From NCBI RefSeq assembly GCF_029255125.1, contig NZ_JAPUVR010000102.1, forward strand, positions 24,794 to 88,793: a DNA stretch of 64,000 nucleotides, read 5' to 3'. A program made the position numbers and the translations under genes. Below are positions 27,985 to 36,317 of this stretch, piece after piece (position 1 is the stretch's first letter; each line of letters opens with the position of its first letter). The DNA is from Accumulibacter sp. (GTDB lineage Bacteria; Pseudomonadota; Gammaproteobacteria; Burkholderiales; Rhodocyclaceae). The notes under the pieces were generated by a model. That model did no database searches, was not told the origin of the DNA, and saw nothing but the letters and a program-made list of their open reading frames with translations.

Positions 27985-29295
27985 TTACAGGAGTTCTTCC
28001 AGGCGCAGGCGAATGATCTTTCCGTGCACGGCCGACAAGGCCTCGATGCCGGCGATTGCCGCATCGACCTGGCGCTCGCGCGTGCGGTGGGTGAGCATGA
28101 TGATGTCGGTCTGCTCCTCGCCTTCGTTCGGTTCGCGCTGAAACATGGCGACGATCGAAATCTCGTGATCGGCCAGGATGCGCGTCACCTCGGCGAGCAC
28201 GCCCGGGCGGTCTTCGACGCGCAGGCGCAGGTAATAGCTGGTGACCACCTCGGCGATCGGCAGGATCGCCAGTTCGACCATGGCGCCGGGCTGGAAGGCG
28301 AGATGCGGTACGCGGTGTTCGGGGTCGGCCGTGTGCATGCGGGTCACGTCGACCAGGTCGGCGATGACCGCCGAAGCGGTGGGTTCGGCGCCGGCGCCCT
28401 TGCCGTAATAGAGCGTCGCACCGACCGCGTCACCCTTGACGAGAACGGCATTCATCGCGCCTTCGACGTTGGCGATCAGGCGCTTGCCCGGAATCAGCGT
28501 CGGATGGACGCGCAGTTCGACGCCTGCGTCGGTGCGCTTGGTGATGCCCAGCAGCTTGATGCGATAACCGAGTTGTTCGGCGTACTTGATGTCGACCGCG
28601 TCGAGCTGGCTGATACCTTCGATGTGCGCGCGCTCGAAACCCATCGAACTGCCGAAGGCAATCGCCGACATGATGCTCAGCTTGTGCGCCGCGTCGATGC
28701 CCTCGACGTCCACGGTGGGATCAGCCTCGGCGTAACCCAGCTCCTGCGCTTGCGCCAGGACGGCCGGGAAACTGAGACCCTTGTCGCGCATTTCCGAGAG
28801 GATGAAATTGGTCGTGCCGTTGATGATGCCGGCAATCCATTCGATCCGGTTCGCCGTCAGCCCCTCGCGCAAGGCCTTGATGATCGGTATGCCGCCGGCA
28901 ACCGCCGCCTCGAAGGCGACCATGACGCCGCGCGCCTGGGCGGCGGCGAAGATCTCGTTGCCGTACTTGGCGAGCAGCGCCTTGTTCGCCGTCACCACAT
29001 GTTTGCCGTTGGCGATCGCCAGGAGGACGAGCTCCCTTGCCTGATCATAGCCGCCGAACAGCTCGACGACGATGTCCACCTCGGGATCACTGACCAGCGC
29101 ACGCGGATCATCGGTGGCGCGACACTCGCCGGCGGTCAGCCGGTGCGTCCGTTCCAGGTTGCGATCGGCGACGACGCTGATCCGGATGGGGCGTCCGGCA
29201 CGCCGCGTAATCTCTTCGGCGTTTCTCTTGAGCACCGCGTAGACGCCGCCACCGACGGTGCCGATACCGAGAAGTCCAACGTTGATAGGTTTCAT
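27985..29295 (-). CDS. hom: Homoserine dehydrogenase
   Basis: Homoserine dehydrogenase reduces aspartate semialdehyde to homoserine for threonine and methionine synthesis. The 436-residue product has the NAD(P)-binding INVGLLGIGTVGGGVY at the N-terminus, the catalytic-domain stretch INGTTNFILSEM, YAEADPTVDVEGIDAAHKLSI, and a C-terminal ACT domain (LRVEDRPGVLAEVTRILADHEISI) for threonine feedback. It lies last in a leftward alaC-alaA-hom run with gaps of 10 and 48 bases. thrC, the usual neighbour in betaproteobacteria, is replaced here by a convergent hydrolase gene. Confidence 0.96.
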   Translation of the reverse strand: MKPINVGLLGIGTVGGGVYAVLKRNAEEITRRAGRPIRISVVADRNLERTHRLTAGECRATDDPRALVSDPEVDIVVELFGGYDQARELVLLAIANGKHVVTANKALLAKYGNEIFAAAQARGVMVAFEAAVAGGIPIIKALREGLTANRIEWIAGIINGTTNFILSEMRDKGLSFPAVLAQAQELGYAEADPTVDVEGIDAAHKLSIMSAIAFGSSMGFERAHIEGISQLDAVDIKYAEQLGYRIKLLGITKRTDAGVELRVHPTLIPGKRLIANVEGAMNAVLVKGDAVGATLYYGKGAGAEPTASAVIADLVDVTRMHTADPEHRVPHLAFQPGAMVELAILPIAEVVTSYYLRLRVEDRPGVLAEVTRILADHEISIVAMFQREPNEGEEQTDIIMLTHRTRERQVDAAIAGIEALSAVHGKIIRLRLEELL

Positions 29296-29343
29296 TGGGC
29301 AAAGGAAGGCAAGATTGGAGATCGATGAGCGTCGGCCGGGCGG

Positions 29344-30588
29344 CTAGCTGCCGGCCGCGACCTTCTGTTGCGAGCGACGACGATAGCCGGCGAGGAAGCG
29401 CGCCAAGCGCGCTATTGCATCGCGCAAATCGTCCTCGTGCGGGAGAAAGACCAGGCGAAAATGGTCCGGCGCCGGCCAGTTGAAGCCACTCCCCTGAACG
29501 AGCAGGACGCGCTCGGCCTCGAGCAGTTCGGCCATGAACTCCTGATCGTCGTCGATCGGGTAAAGTTCGCGATCAAGGCGCGGGAACATGTACAGCGCCG
29601 CCTTCGGCTTGACGCAACTGACCCCGGGAATGGCCGTGATCAGTTCGTAGGCGAGGTCACGCTGGCGGCACATGCGACCGCCCGGCGCGACCAGATCGTC
29701 GATGCTCTGGTAACCGCCAAGTGCCGTCTGAATCGCATGCTGCGCCGGCACGTTCGAGCACAGGCGCATCGAAGCCAACATGTCGAGTCCTTCGATGTAG
29801 TCGCGCGCGTCGCGCAAATCGCCCGAAACGACCATCCAGCCGGCGCGATAGCCGCACGAGCGATAGTTCTTGGACAGGCCGTTGAAGGTCACTGTCAGTA
29901 CGTCCGACGAGAGCGACGCGATCGCCGTGTGCTGCGCACCGTCGTAGAGCACCTTGTCATAGACCTCGTCCGAATAGATGATCAGGCTGTGCTGGCGCGC
30001 AATGTCGACGAGTTCGCGCAGCATCGTTTCCGGATAGAGCGCACCGGTCGGATTGTTCGGATTGATCACCACCAGCGCGCGCGTACGCGGCGTGATCTTG
30101 GCGCGCAGATCGTCCAGATCGGGCAGCCACTCGTTCGCCTCGTCGCACAGATAATGACGCGGCGTGCCGCTCGACAGGCTGACCGCGGCCGTCCACAAGG
30201 GATAGTCCGGCGCCGGTACGAGTACCTCGTCGCCGGTGTTGAGCAGGGCGTTCATCGCCATGACGATCAGCTCGGAGACGCCGTTGCCGATGTAGATGTC
30301 CTCCAGCGTCACGCCCTTGATACGCTTTTGCTGCGTGTAGTGCATCACCGCCTTGCGCGCCGAGAAGATCCCTTTCGAATCGGAATAGCCCGCCGCTCCC
30401 GGCAGGTTGCGAATCATGTCGAGCTGGATTTCCTCCGGCGAGTCAAAACCGAATGCGGCCAGATTGCCGATGTTGAGCTTGATGATGTGATGACCGTCGT
30501 CCTCCATCTGCTTCGCCTTCTGCAGAACGGCGCCGCGTATGTCGTAACAGACGTTGTCCAGCTTGGCTGACTTGCGTATCGTCTTCAT
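29344..30588 (-). CDS. alaA: Alanine aminotransferase AlaA-like
   Basis: This 414-residue class I aminotransferase makes alanine from pyruvate and glutamate. The PLP lysine is in FNGLSKNYRSCGYRAGW and the aspartate region in NPNNPTGALYPE; IRGAVLQKAKQMEDDG and KLNIGNLAAFGFD are AlaA signatures. It starts 10 bases after alaC and probably shares its transcript. Confidence 0.92.
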   Translation of the reverse strand: MKTIRKSAKLDNVCYDIRGAVLQKAKQMEDDGHHIIKLNIGNLAAFGFDSPEEIQLDMIRNLPGAAGYSDSKGIFSARKAVMHYTQQKRIKGVTLEDIYIGNGVSELIVMAMNALLNTGDEVLVPAPDYPLWTAAVSLSSGTPRHYLCDEANEWLPDLDDLRAKITPRTRALVVINPNNPTGALYPETMLRELVDIARQHSLIIYSDEVYDKVLYDGAQHTAIASLSSDVLTVTFNGLSKNYRSCGYRAGWMVVSGDLRDARDYIEGLDMLASMRLCSNVPAQHAIQTALGGYQSIDDLVAPGGRMCRQRDLAYELITAIPGVSCVKPKAALYMFPRLDRELYPIDDDQEFMAELLEAERVLLVQGSGFNWPAPDHFRLVFLPHEDDLRDAIARLARFLAGYRRRSQQKVAAGS

Positions 30589-30598
30589 CGTCCCGCTC

Positions 30599-31783
30599 CT
30601 AAAGCAAGCCGTCTTTTCGGAACATGTCCTTGATCCCGCGAACCGCCTGGCGCGTGCGCTCCTCGTTCTCGATCAGCGCAAAGCGGACATGGTCATCGCC
30701 GTATTCGCCGAAGCCGATTCCGGGCGACACCGCGACGCGCGCCTCGCCGAGCAGTTTCCGCGCGAAATCAAGCGAGCCCATCTGCTCGTAGGCGGGCGGA
30801 ATCTTCGCCCAGATGTACATCGACGCCTTCGGCACCTCGACCATCCAGCCCGCTTCGTGCAGCCCCTTGGCGAGCACGTTGCGCCGGTTCTGGTAGGTCT
30901 GGCGCACTTCGGCGACGCAGTCCTGCGGCCCATCGAGGGCAATCACCGAGGCCACCTGGATCGGTGTGAACGTCCCGTAATCGTGATAGCTCTTGATGCG
31001 CACCAGCGCATGGCAGAGATCGGCGTTGCCGACCATGTAGCCCACCCGCCAGCCGGCCATGTTGTAGCTCTTCGACATCGTGAAGAACTCGACGGCGATC
31101 TCGCGCGCACCCGGTACCTGCATGATCGACGGCGCCTGATAGCCGTCAAAGACGATGTCAGCATAGGCCAGATCGTGCACCAGGAGAATATCGTGCTGGC
31201 GGGCGATCGCCACGACGCGCTCGAAGAAAGCAAGGTCGACGCAGCGTGCTGTCGGGTTGCTCGGAAAGCCCAGGATCATCATCTTCGGTTTCGGGATCGA
31301 CTCGCGGATCGCGCGCTCGACCTCCTCGAAGAAATCGACCTCGGGCGTCATGCGCACGGCGCGCACGTCGGCGCCGGCGATGATCGCTCCGTAAATGTGA
31401 ATCGGGTACGATGGGTTCGGCACCAGGACCGTGTCGCCACGATCGAGCGTCGCCAGCATCAGGTGCGCCAGCCCCTCCTTCGAGCCAATGGTCACCACCG
31501 CCTCGCTTTCCGGATCGAAACGCACGTCATAACGCCGCTGATACCAGTCGCAAATCGCTCGCCGCAAGCGCGGAATGCCTTTCGACAGCGAGTAGCCATG
31601 CGTGTTTTCGCGCAACGCCGCCTCGACCAGCTTGTCGGTAATGTGCTGCGGCGTCGGACCATCCGGGTTGCCCATGCTCAGGTCGATGATGTCTTCGCCC
31701 CGGCGACGGGCGGCCATCTTCAGTTCACCGGTGATGTTGAAGACGTAGGGTGGCAGACGCTTGATGCGGGAAAACTCTTTCAT
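30599..31783 (-). CDS. alaC: Alanine aminotransferase AlaC-like
   Basis: This 394-residue class I aminotransferase matches AlaC ([42 protein letters not shown]). The PLP lysine lies in [16 protein letters not shown]. AlaC is a second alanine-forming transaminase. Being the first gene of alaC-alaA-hom, its promoter should lie in the 152-base divergent gap that also contains a perfect 11-bp inverted repeat at 31829-31857. Confidence 0.92.
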   Translation of the reverse strand: MKEFSRIKRLPPYVFNITGELKMAARRRGEDIIDLSMGNPDGPTPQHITDKLVEAALRENTHGYSLSKGIPRLRRAICDWYQRRYDVRFDPESEAVVTIGSKEGLAHLMLATLDRGDTVLVPNPSYPIHIYGAIIAGADVRAVRMTPEVDFFEEVERAIRESIPKPKMMILGFPSNPTARCVDLAFFERVVAIARQHDILLVHDLAYADIVFDGYQAPSIMQVPGAREIAVEFFTMSKSYNMAGWRVGYMVGNADLCHALVRIKSYHDYGTFTPIQVASVIALDGPQDCVAEVRQTYQNRRNVLAKGLHEAGWMVEVPKASMYIWAKIPPAYEQMGSLDFARKLLGEARVAVSPGIGFGEYGDDHVRFALIENEERTRQAVRGIKDMFRKDGLL

Positions 31784-31828
31784 GGTGCGGACTCGGAAGG
31801 CGTGCAGCGTATTCGGTGCTCGGCGGCG

Positions 31829-31857
31829 GGCGCCGGTCGGTCACGGCGACCGGCGCC
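31829..31857. repeat. Perfect 11-bp inverted repeat in a divergent promoter region
   Basis: GGCGCCGGTCG at 31829-31839 and CGACCGGCGCC at 31847-31857, separated by seven bases, lie between alaC and the Mth938-like gene. It could be an operator or a hairpin in the alaC leader. Confidence 0.4.
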
Positions 31858-31897
31858 GACCTTGGCGGGGATCAGCGAAGCGCCGCCGGCAAAAAGC

Positions 31898-31903
31898 TAT
31901 AAT
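31898..31903 (+). promoter_or_regulatory. Perfect -10 element (TATAAT) of the Mth938-like gene
   Basis: TATAAT lies 33 bases upstream of the ATG at 31936. The -35 region at the expected distance is not recognisable, so an activator may be needed. Confidence 0.5.
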
Positions 31904-31935
31904 CGTACTTTAACGTTTCCTGTCCCGCAATTTTG

Positions 31936-32307
31936 ATGAAGCTGCAACTCGACCGCCCGGAAGGCCTGAACACGTTTACCGCGTACGGCGACGACTATGT
32001 CAGCGTGAACGGCGTGCGCTATCGATGCAATCTGCTCGTCCTGCCCGAGCACCTGATGCCGGACTGGAGCAGTGCGACCTCGGCTACCTTTTCGCTCGCC
32101 GACGGCGCAATCCTTGCCGGACTCGACGCCGAGATCGTCCTTCTTGGCACCGGCAAACAACTGCGTTTTCCGCCGCCTGACTTGCTGCAGCCGCTGATCG
32201 CGCAGCGCAAGGGACTCGAAGTGATGGATGTCCAGGCAGCCTGCCGAACCTACAACATCCTGCTCGGCGAAGGACGCAAGGTGGCGGCCGCCTTGTTCCT
32301 CGTCTGA
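31936..32307 (+). CDS. Mth938-like (DUF498) domain protein
   Basis: The 123-residue protein matches the small DUF498/Mth938-like family (TFTAYGDDYVSVNGVRY, LLGTGKQLRFPPPDLL, MDVQAACRTYNILLGEGRKV). Such single-domain proteins are common in proteobacteria; a human relative, NDUFAF3, assists complex I assembly, but the bacterial role is unproven. Start ATG 31936; a TTG directly before it is possible. It stands alone after its own TATAAT. Interestingly, the window also has a homologue of another complex I assembly factor, NDUFAF7, at 16818. Confidence 0.85.
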   Translation: MKLQLDRPEGLNTFTAYGDDYVSVNGVRYRCNLLVLPEHLMPDWSSATSATFSLADGAILAGLDAEIVLLGTGKQLRFPPPDLLQPLIAQRKGLEVMDVQAACRTYNILLGEGRKVAAALFLV

Positions 32308-32355
32308 GCAATGCGGGCGTGCTCGGCGCAGAATTCGCGCAACAGCCGAAAAACA

Positions 32356-32399
32356 AAGGCGGCCATCCGGCCGCCTTCGGCAAGTCCACAAGCGGACTT
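32356..32399 (-). terminator. Rho-independent terminator of the BI-1 family gene
   Basis: On the minus strand a perfect 9-bp stem (AAGGCGGCC and GGCCGCCTT, loop of four, 32356-32377) is followed by TTGTTTTT. A second small hairpin with 6-bp arms (32382-32399) precedes it just after the stop codon. Being followed by a T-rich tract only on the minus strand, it serves the leftward gene. Confidence 0.75.
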
Positions 32400-32402
32400 T
32401 GT

Positions 32403-33104
32403 TCAGTCGCGATCGCCGCTAAAGAACATCAGCAAATTCAGCAAGCTGACAAAGACGTTGTAGATGTCCAGATAGACTGCCAGCGTCGCCGAAATGTAGT
32501 TGTCCTCGCCGCCGTTAACGATCCGGCTGATGTCATACAGAATGTACGCCGAGAAAACCAGGACGGCGACCGCCGAAATGGTCAGCGACAGGGCCGGAAT
32601 CTGGAAGAAGATGTTGCCCAGCGCGGCGAGCAGAACGACGATCATGCCGACGAACAGGAACTTGCCGAGAAAGCTGAAATCGCGCTTGCTCACCGTCGCC
32701 ACGCCGGCCAGCGCAAAGAAGATCACGCCAGTCCCGCCGGCTGCCATCGCGATCAGCGAACCGCCATTGCTGAAGCCAAGCGCGACCTGCAGGATGCGCG
32801 AAAGCATCAGCCCCATGAAGAAGGTGAAGCCGAGCAGCAGCACGACGCCCATGCCGCTATTCTTCGTCCGCTCGATTCCCCACATGAAGCCGAAGGCGAT
32901 GCCCAGGAAGAGCAGGAAGGACATCAACGGGCTGCCGGCGAGGAAGGAGAACTTCAACTGGACGCCAGCGACGGCGCCGATCACCGTCGGCAGCATGCTC
33001 AGTGCGAGCAGCATGAATGTATTGCGCAACACGTTGTTGCGCTGAACGGCAAGATCCAGACTTGACTGATGGCTTACTTGATACGGTTGATACTGCGGTT
33101 GCAT
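32403..33104 (-). CDS. Bax inhibitor-1 (TMBIM/YccA) family membrane protein
   Basis: The 233-residue protein has about seven hydrophobic segments and the BI-1 pattern (GVVLLLGFTFFMGLMLSRILQ; the C-terminal SAYILYDISRIVNGG with the conserved aspartate). In E. coli YccA modulates the FtsH protease, and other members act as pH-gated calcium leak channels. Start ATG at 33104 follows an excellent GGAGGA; upstream in-frame residues have no support. It has a promoter and terminator of its own. Confidence 0.92.
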   Translation of the reverse strand: MQPQYQPYQVSHQSSLDLAVQRNNVLRNTFMLLALSMLPTVIGAVAGVQLKFSFLAGSPLMSFLLFLGIAFGFMWGIERTKNSGMGVVLLLGFTFFMGLMLSRILQVALGFSNGGSLIAMAAGGTGVIFFALAGVATVSKRDFSFLGKFLFVGMIVVLLAALGNIFFQIPALSLTISAVAVLVFSAYILYDISRIVNGGEDNYISATLAVYLDIYNVFVSLLNLLMFFSGDRD

Positions 33105-33144
33105 GGTGTTCCTCCTGTGCAAGGGAAGTGCGATTACGCCCCTA

Positions 33145-33173
33145 AGACTAGCCAATTCCGGCAAAAGTTTCAA
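33145..33173 (-). promoter_or_regulatory. Candidate promoter of the BI-1 family gene
   Basis: On the minus strand TTGAAA (33173-33168) and TAGTCT (33150-33145) lie 17 bases apart, about 40 bases upstream of the ATG. The -35 is strong, the -10 weak. Confidence 0.35.
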
Positions 33174-33320
33174 TCGCCATCGTCGCTCGATGAGGCTAAC
33201 AGCGCTGCTGCGCGGTACGCCTGAGAGCCCGCTCCTGCATCTCATGCTATCATCCGTCGCGCCCGACGGTCAGCCACGAGGCCAGCAGCGAGACCAGCGC
33301 GATCCATCAGCGCGTGGCGC

Positions 33321-33360
33321 GAGCGTAGCAGAATGGTCGATTGCACCGACCTTGAGAAGC
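33321..33360 (+). pseudogene. Decayed partial copy of tRNA-Ser(UGA)
   Basis: Bases 33327-33358 match 33383-33414 of the intact tRNA-Ser at 27 of 32 positions, and all five differences are transitions. The copy covers the D arm and the anticodon arm including TGA but has no acceptor pairing and no T arm, so it cannot be functional. It starts 56 bases before the matching point of the real gene. Confidence 0.65.
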
Positions 33361-33374
33361 GTAAAGTGGTTGCA

Positions 33375-33462
33375 GGAAGCTTGGCAGAGTGGTCGATTGC
33401 ACCGGTCTTGAAAACCGGCATACCGTAAGGTATCCAGGGTTCGAATCCCTGAGCTTCCGCCA
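33375..33462 (+). tRNA. tRNA-Ser (anticodon UGA)
   Basis: The 88-base gene folds as a class II tRNA. GGAAGCT at 33375-33381 pairs with AGCTTCC at 33452-33458, followed by G and the encoded CCA. The anticodon loop is CTTGAAA with anticodon TGA, closed by CCGGT and ACCGG. The long variable arm and the T arm with GGTTCGAATCC are typical of serine tRNA. It is a single tRNA gene, not in a cluster. Confidence 0.96.
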
Positions 33463-33935
33463 ATAAGATAATAGGCCTATGTATTTCCGGGCGGGGCAAG
33501 ACGGGTCACGCAGGGCGTCTGGTGGAGCCCGCGCCGGGCTCGCATCAGCGGTGCTCAACTGCGAGAGCAGGTGTCGAGGCGACTTCCGCGGAAACCCCTA
33601 GCCTCGCCCTACGTTCCAGGCGTGGTCCATGCACTCGGCGTGCTTCGATCGCCTTCCCGCAAGCAAGCGGCGCGCTGTTACGCGCCGTGTTCGGCGCTGG
33701 CTGGAACAGCGAGACCACGACCCCTCTGTTGGCGTGACGCCGGCATACGGGGAGATGTGCGCACGCACGTGTGGGCGACGCTCTTCACCGTCGTGCACGG
33801 CGAACACGACGCCAGGCCACCTTCGCACGACAAGCGGGGTCGAGAAGCGCGAACGTCCAGCCGCGGATTGCGGCTCGTCTTTCCAGGCGCAGATCGTTGC
33901 ATGCTTGTCGTCGCGCCGCCTGAACGATGGAAGAG
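33463..33935. other. Gene-poor 473-base region downstream of tRNA-Ser
   Basis: No reading frame here looks like a gene on either strand. It starts directly at the 3' end of a tRNA, a favourite integration point, but I found no second copy of the tRNA 3' end and no integrase remnant. A small hairpin (GCGCCG and CGGCGC around TGTT) occurs near 33683-33698. The function is unknown. Confidence 0.5.
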
Positions 33936-36161
33936 TCAGGCGCGGCGTACCTCGACGACGCCGGGAACCTCGTGCAGCAAGGCCAGCGTACGGTTGAGCT
34001 GGGCGATGCTGCCGACTTCGGCGGTAAAGCCCATGCGGGCCTGGCCCTGGCGCGAGAGCGTGTTGACCGCAATCAGGTTGATCTTCTCGCGCGACAGCAC
34101 ATCGGAGACATCGCGCAGCAGCCCTTGCCGGTCGCGCGCTTCGATCACGATATCGACCGCAAATACGCCGTCGGCCTTGGTTCCCCAACTCGTCTCGATG
34201 ACGCGTTCCGGGTGCATGTTGCGCATGTTCTCGAAGTTGCTGCAGTCGACGCGGTGCACCGAAACGCCGCGCCCGCGCGTGACGAAGCCGACGATCGGGT
34301 CGGGCGGCACCGGTTTGCAGCAGCGCGCGAGTTGGGTCAGCAGGCGATCGACGCCGACGATCAGTATGCCCTTCTCGGCCACATCGCTGTCGCGCTGCTC
34401 GCGCACCGCCAGTTCGTCGGCCGCCTGCTCCTCGGGCGCCGTCTCGCCGCCGCGCAGTGCGGCCTGCAACTGGCGCAGGCTGACCTTGGCGCGCGCCAGG
34501 GCAATGAACAGGTCGTCCGCCTGGGCAAAGCCGAGCCGCGTTGCCAGGTCGTCGATGCTGAATCCGCTCTGGCCCAGGCGCTGCAGCTCGCGGCCGACGA
34601 TGGCGCGGCCTTCGGCCAGCGTCTCTTCCTGCGCCACGGCGGCAAACCACTGGCGTACCTTGACCCGCGAGCGATGCGTGAACAGATAGCCAAGCTGCGG
34701 GTTGAGCCAATCGCGTGAGGGTCCGCCATACTTGGCGAGGACGATCTCGACGCGCTGTCCGGTGGCCAGTTGTGTATTGAGCGGAACGAGTGCGCCGTCT
34801 ACCTTGGCGCCGCGGCAGCGATGCCCGATGTCGGTATGCACGCGGTAAGCGAAATCGACCGGCGTTGCACCCCGCGGCAGGTCGATTACCCGACCCTGCG
34901 GGGTAAGGACGTAGACCGTCTCGTCGAACGCTGCCTGCTTGTAGTGTCTGATCCAGTCCGACGAATCGGCCACCTCGTCGCGCCAGACGATCAACTGTCG
35001 CAGCCTTGCGATCTTCTCGTCGTAACGGTCCTCGGGCGACGCGCGCCCGCCTTCCTTGTAACGCCAGTGCGCGGCGACGCCAAGTTCGGCGTGCCGATGC
35101 ATGTCGCGCGTGCGAATCTGAACCTCCAGCGCGCGACCGTCCGGGCAATGCACCGCGGTGTGCAGCGAGCGGTAGTCGTTGCCCTTCGGATGCGCGATAT
35201 AGTCGTCGAACTCGTGGGCGATCGGCGACCAGATGTGGTGCACGATGCTGAGCGCCGTGTAGCAGTCCTTGACCTCGTCGACGATCACGCGCAGCGCCCG
35301 CACATCGTATACCTGTGAGAAATCGACCGCCTTGCGGCGCATCTTGTTCCAGATGCTGTAGATGTGCTTCGGGCGGCCAGACACCTCGGCGTTCAGCACG
35401 CCGGCCGCGGCCAGCTCGCTTTTCAGGCGATTGGTCGCTTGGCTGATGAAGAGTTCGCGCTCGCCGCGCTTCTCGTCCAGATGACGGGCAATGTCCTTGT
35501 AGATCTCGGGGTGGAGGAAACGGAAGGCCAGGTCTTCCAGTTCCCACTTCAGCTCCCAGACGCCGAGCCGGTTGGCCAGCGGCGAATAGAGCTCGAGCGT
35601 CTCGCGCGCAACCGGTACGCGCAAGTCGTCGGGTTCGGCGGCAAAGTGGCGCAAGGTCTGCGTTCGCGAAGCCAGGCGGAGGAGGACGACGCGAATATCC
35701 TCGACGGTAGCGAGCAGCATCTTGCGTAGAATCTCGACCTGCGCCTTCGTTTCCTGCGCGTTCTTCTCGCTACTCGTCGCCGCTTGCGCGGCGAAGCCGC
35801 GCGCAATCGGCCGCAGCCGGTTGAGCCGCGAGATCCCGTCGACCAGTCGGGCGACGCCGCTACCGAAATCCGCTTCGAGCAACGCCACGCCACGTTCGAG
35901 CCAGGCCGGTACGGCAAAGAGCAAGGCGGCGACACGTGCATCGGCGTCGAGCTTCAGGCCGGCGACGATCAGCGCCATCCCCAGTGCGTGATCCCAGACT
36001 CCCTCATCGCTTCCCAGGCGACGGTCGTCGTACACCGCTTGCGCCAGGTCGACCGCCTGGCGCAAGCGGGCTACGTCGTCCGCCGCCAGTCCTTCGGCGA
36101 GTGTCTGGAGAGAGTGTTCAAGGTCGCTCTGCGCGGCGACCGAGTGCGTAACGGAGACCAT
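33936..36161 (-). CDS. relA: GTP pyrophosphokinase (monofunctional (p)ppGpp synthetase)
   Basis: RelA makes (p)ppGpp on stalled ribosomes. The 741-residue product has an N-terminal pseudo-hydrolase domain in which the catalytic HD of SpoT is replaced (AALLFAVPAW), a synthetase domain with the EFDD motif typical of synthesis-only enzymes (SPIAHEFDDYIAHPKGNDYRSLH), then TGS (VYVLTPQGRVIDLPRGATPVDFAYRVHTDIG), a central region with TRGRGVSVHRVDCSN and a C-terminal ACT domain. I chose ATG 36161; ATG 36185 is upstream of a TATAAT and would be untranscribed if that box is used. Hydrolysis must come from a SpoT elsewhere. Confidence 0.95.
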   Translation of the reverse strand: MVSVTHSVAAQSDLEHSLQTLAEGLAADDVARLRQAVDLAQAVYDDRRLGSDEGVWDHALGMALIVAGLKLDADARVAALLFAVPAWLERGVALLEADFGSGVARLVDGISRLNRLRPIARGFAAQAATSSEKNAQETKAQVEILRKMLLATVEDIRVVLLRLASRTQTLRHFAAEPDDLRVPVARETLELYSPLANRLGVWELKWELEDLAFRFLHPEIYKDIARHLDEKRGERELFISQATNRLKSELAAAGVLNAEVSGRPKHIYSIWNKMRRKAVDFSQVYDVRALRVIVDEVKDCYTALSIVHHIWSPIAHEFDDYIAHPKGNDYRSLHTAVHCPDGRALEVQIRTRDMHRHAELGVAAHWRYKEGGRASPEDRYDEKIARLRQLIVWRDEVADSSDWIRHYKQAAFDETVYVLTPQGRVIDLPRGATPVDFAYRVHTDIGHRCRGAKVDGALVPLNTQLATGQRVEIVLAKYGGPSRDWLNPQLGYLFTHRSRVKVRQWFAAVAQEETLAEGRAIVGRELQRLGQSGFSIDDLATRLGFAQADDLFIALARAKVSLRQLQAALRGGETAPEEQAADELAVREQRDSDVAEKGILIVGVDRLLTQLARCCKPVPPDPIVGFVTRGRGVSVHRVDCSNFENMRNMHPERVIETSWGTKADGVFAVDIVIEARDRQGLLRDVSDVLSREKINLIAVNTLSRQGQARMGFTAEVGSIAQLNRTLALLHEVPGVVEVRRA

Positions 36162-36167
36162 TGGACG

Positions 36168-36173
36168 ATTATA
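36168..36173 (-). promoter_or_regulatory. -10 element (TATAAT) very close to the relA start
   Basis: On the minus strand a perfect TATAAT ends only six bases before the ATG at 36161, so transcription would begin at or next to the start codon and give a leaderless message. No good -35 box is found at 16-18 bases. Confidence 0.35.
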
Positions 36174-36317
36174 CGGGCTCGGCAAGCGTTATATTCTGAC
36201 CCAGAGCAATCCATAAACGCCCGGCCGTCGGTGGCGCGCGCTTCGCTGCCGGCGTTTTCCGGCACCCCGCTCAGGCATAATGCGCCCTTTGCCGCCTCTG
36301 CCTGCCGGCCACCCACG

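Noticed and set aside
31831-31841. Recurring CGCCGGTCGG in several intergenic regions (near 2898, 7337, 31832, 40376) as a possible REP element
   Set aside because: The same string also occurs inside genes (near 24988 and 45338), so in a GC-rich genome it is probably chance.
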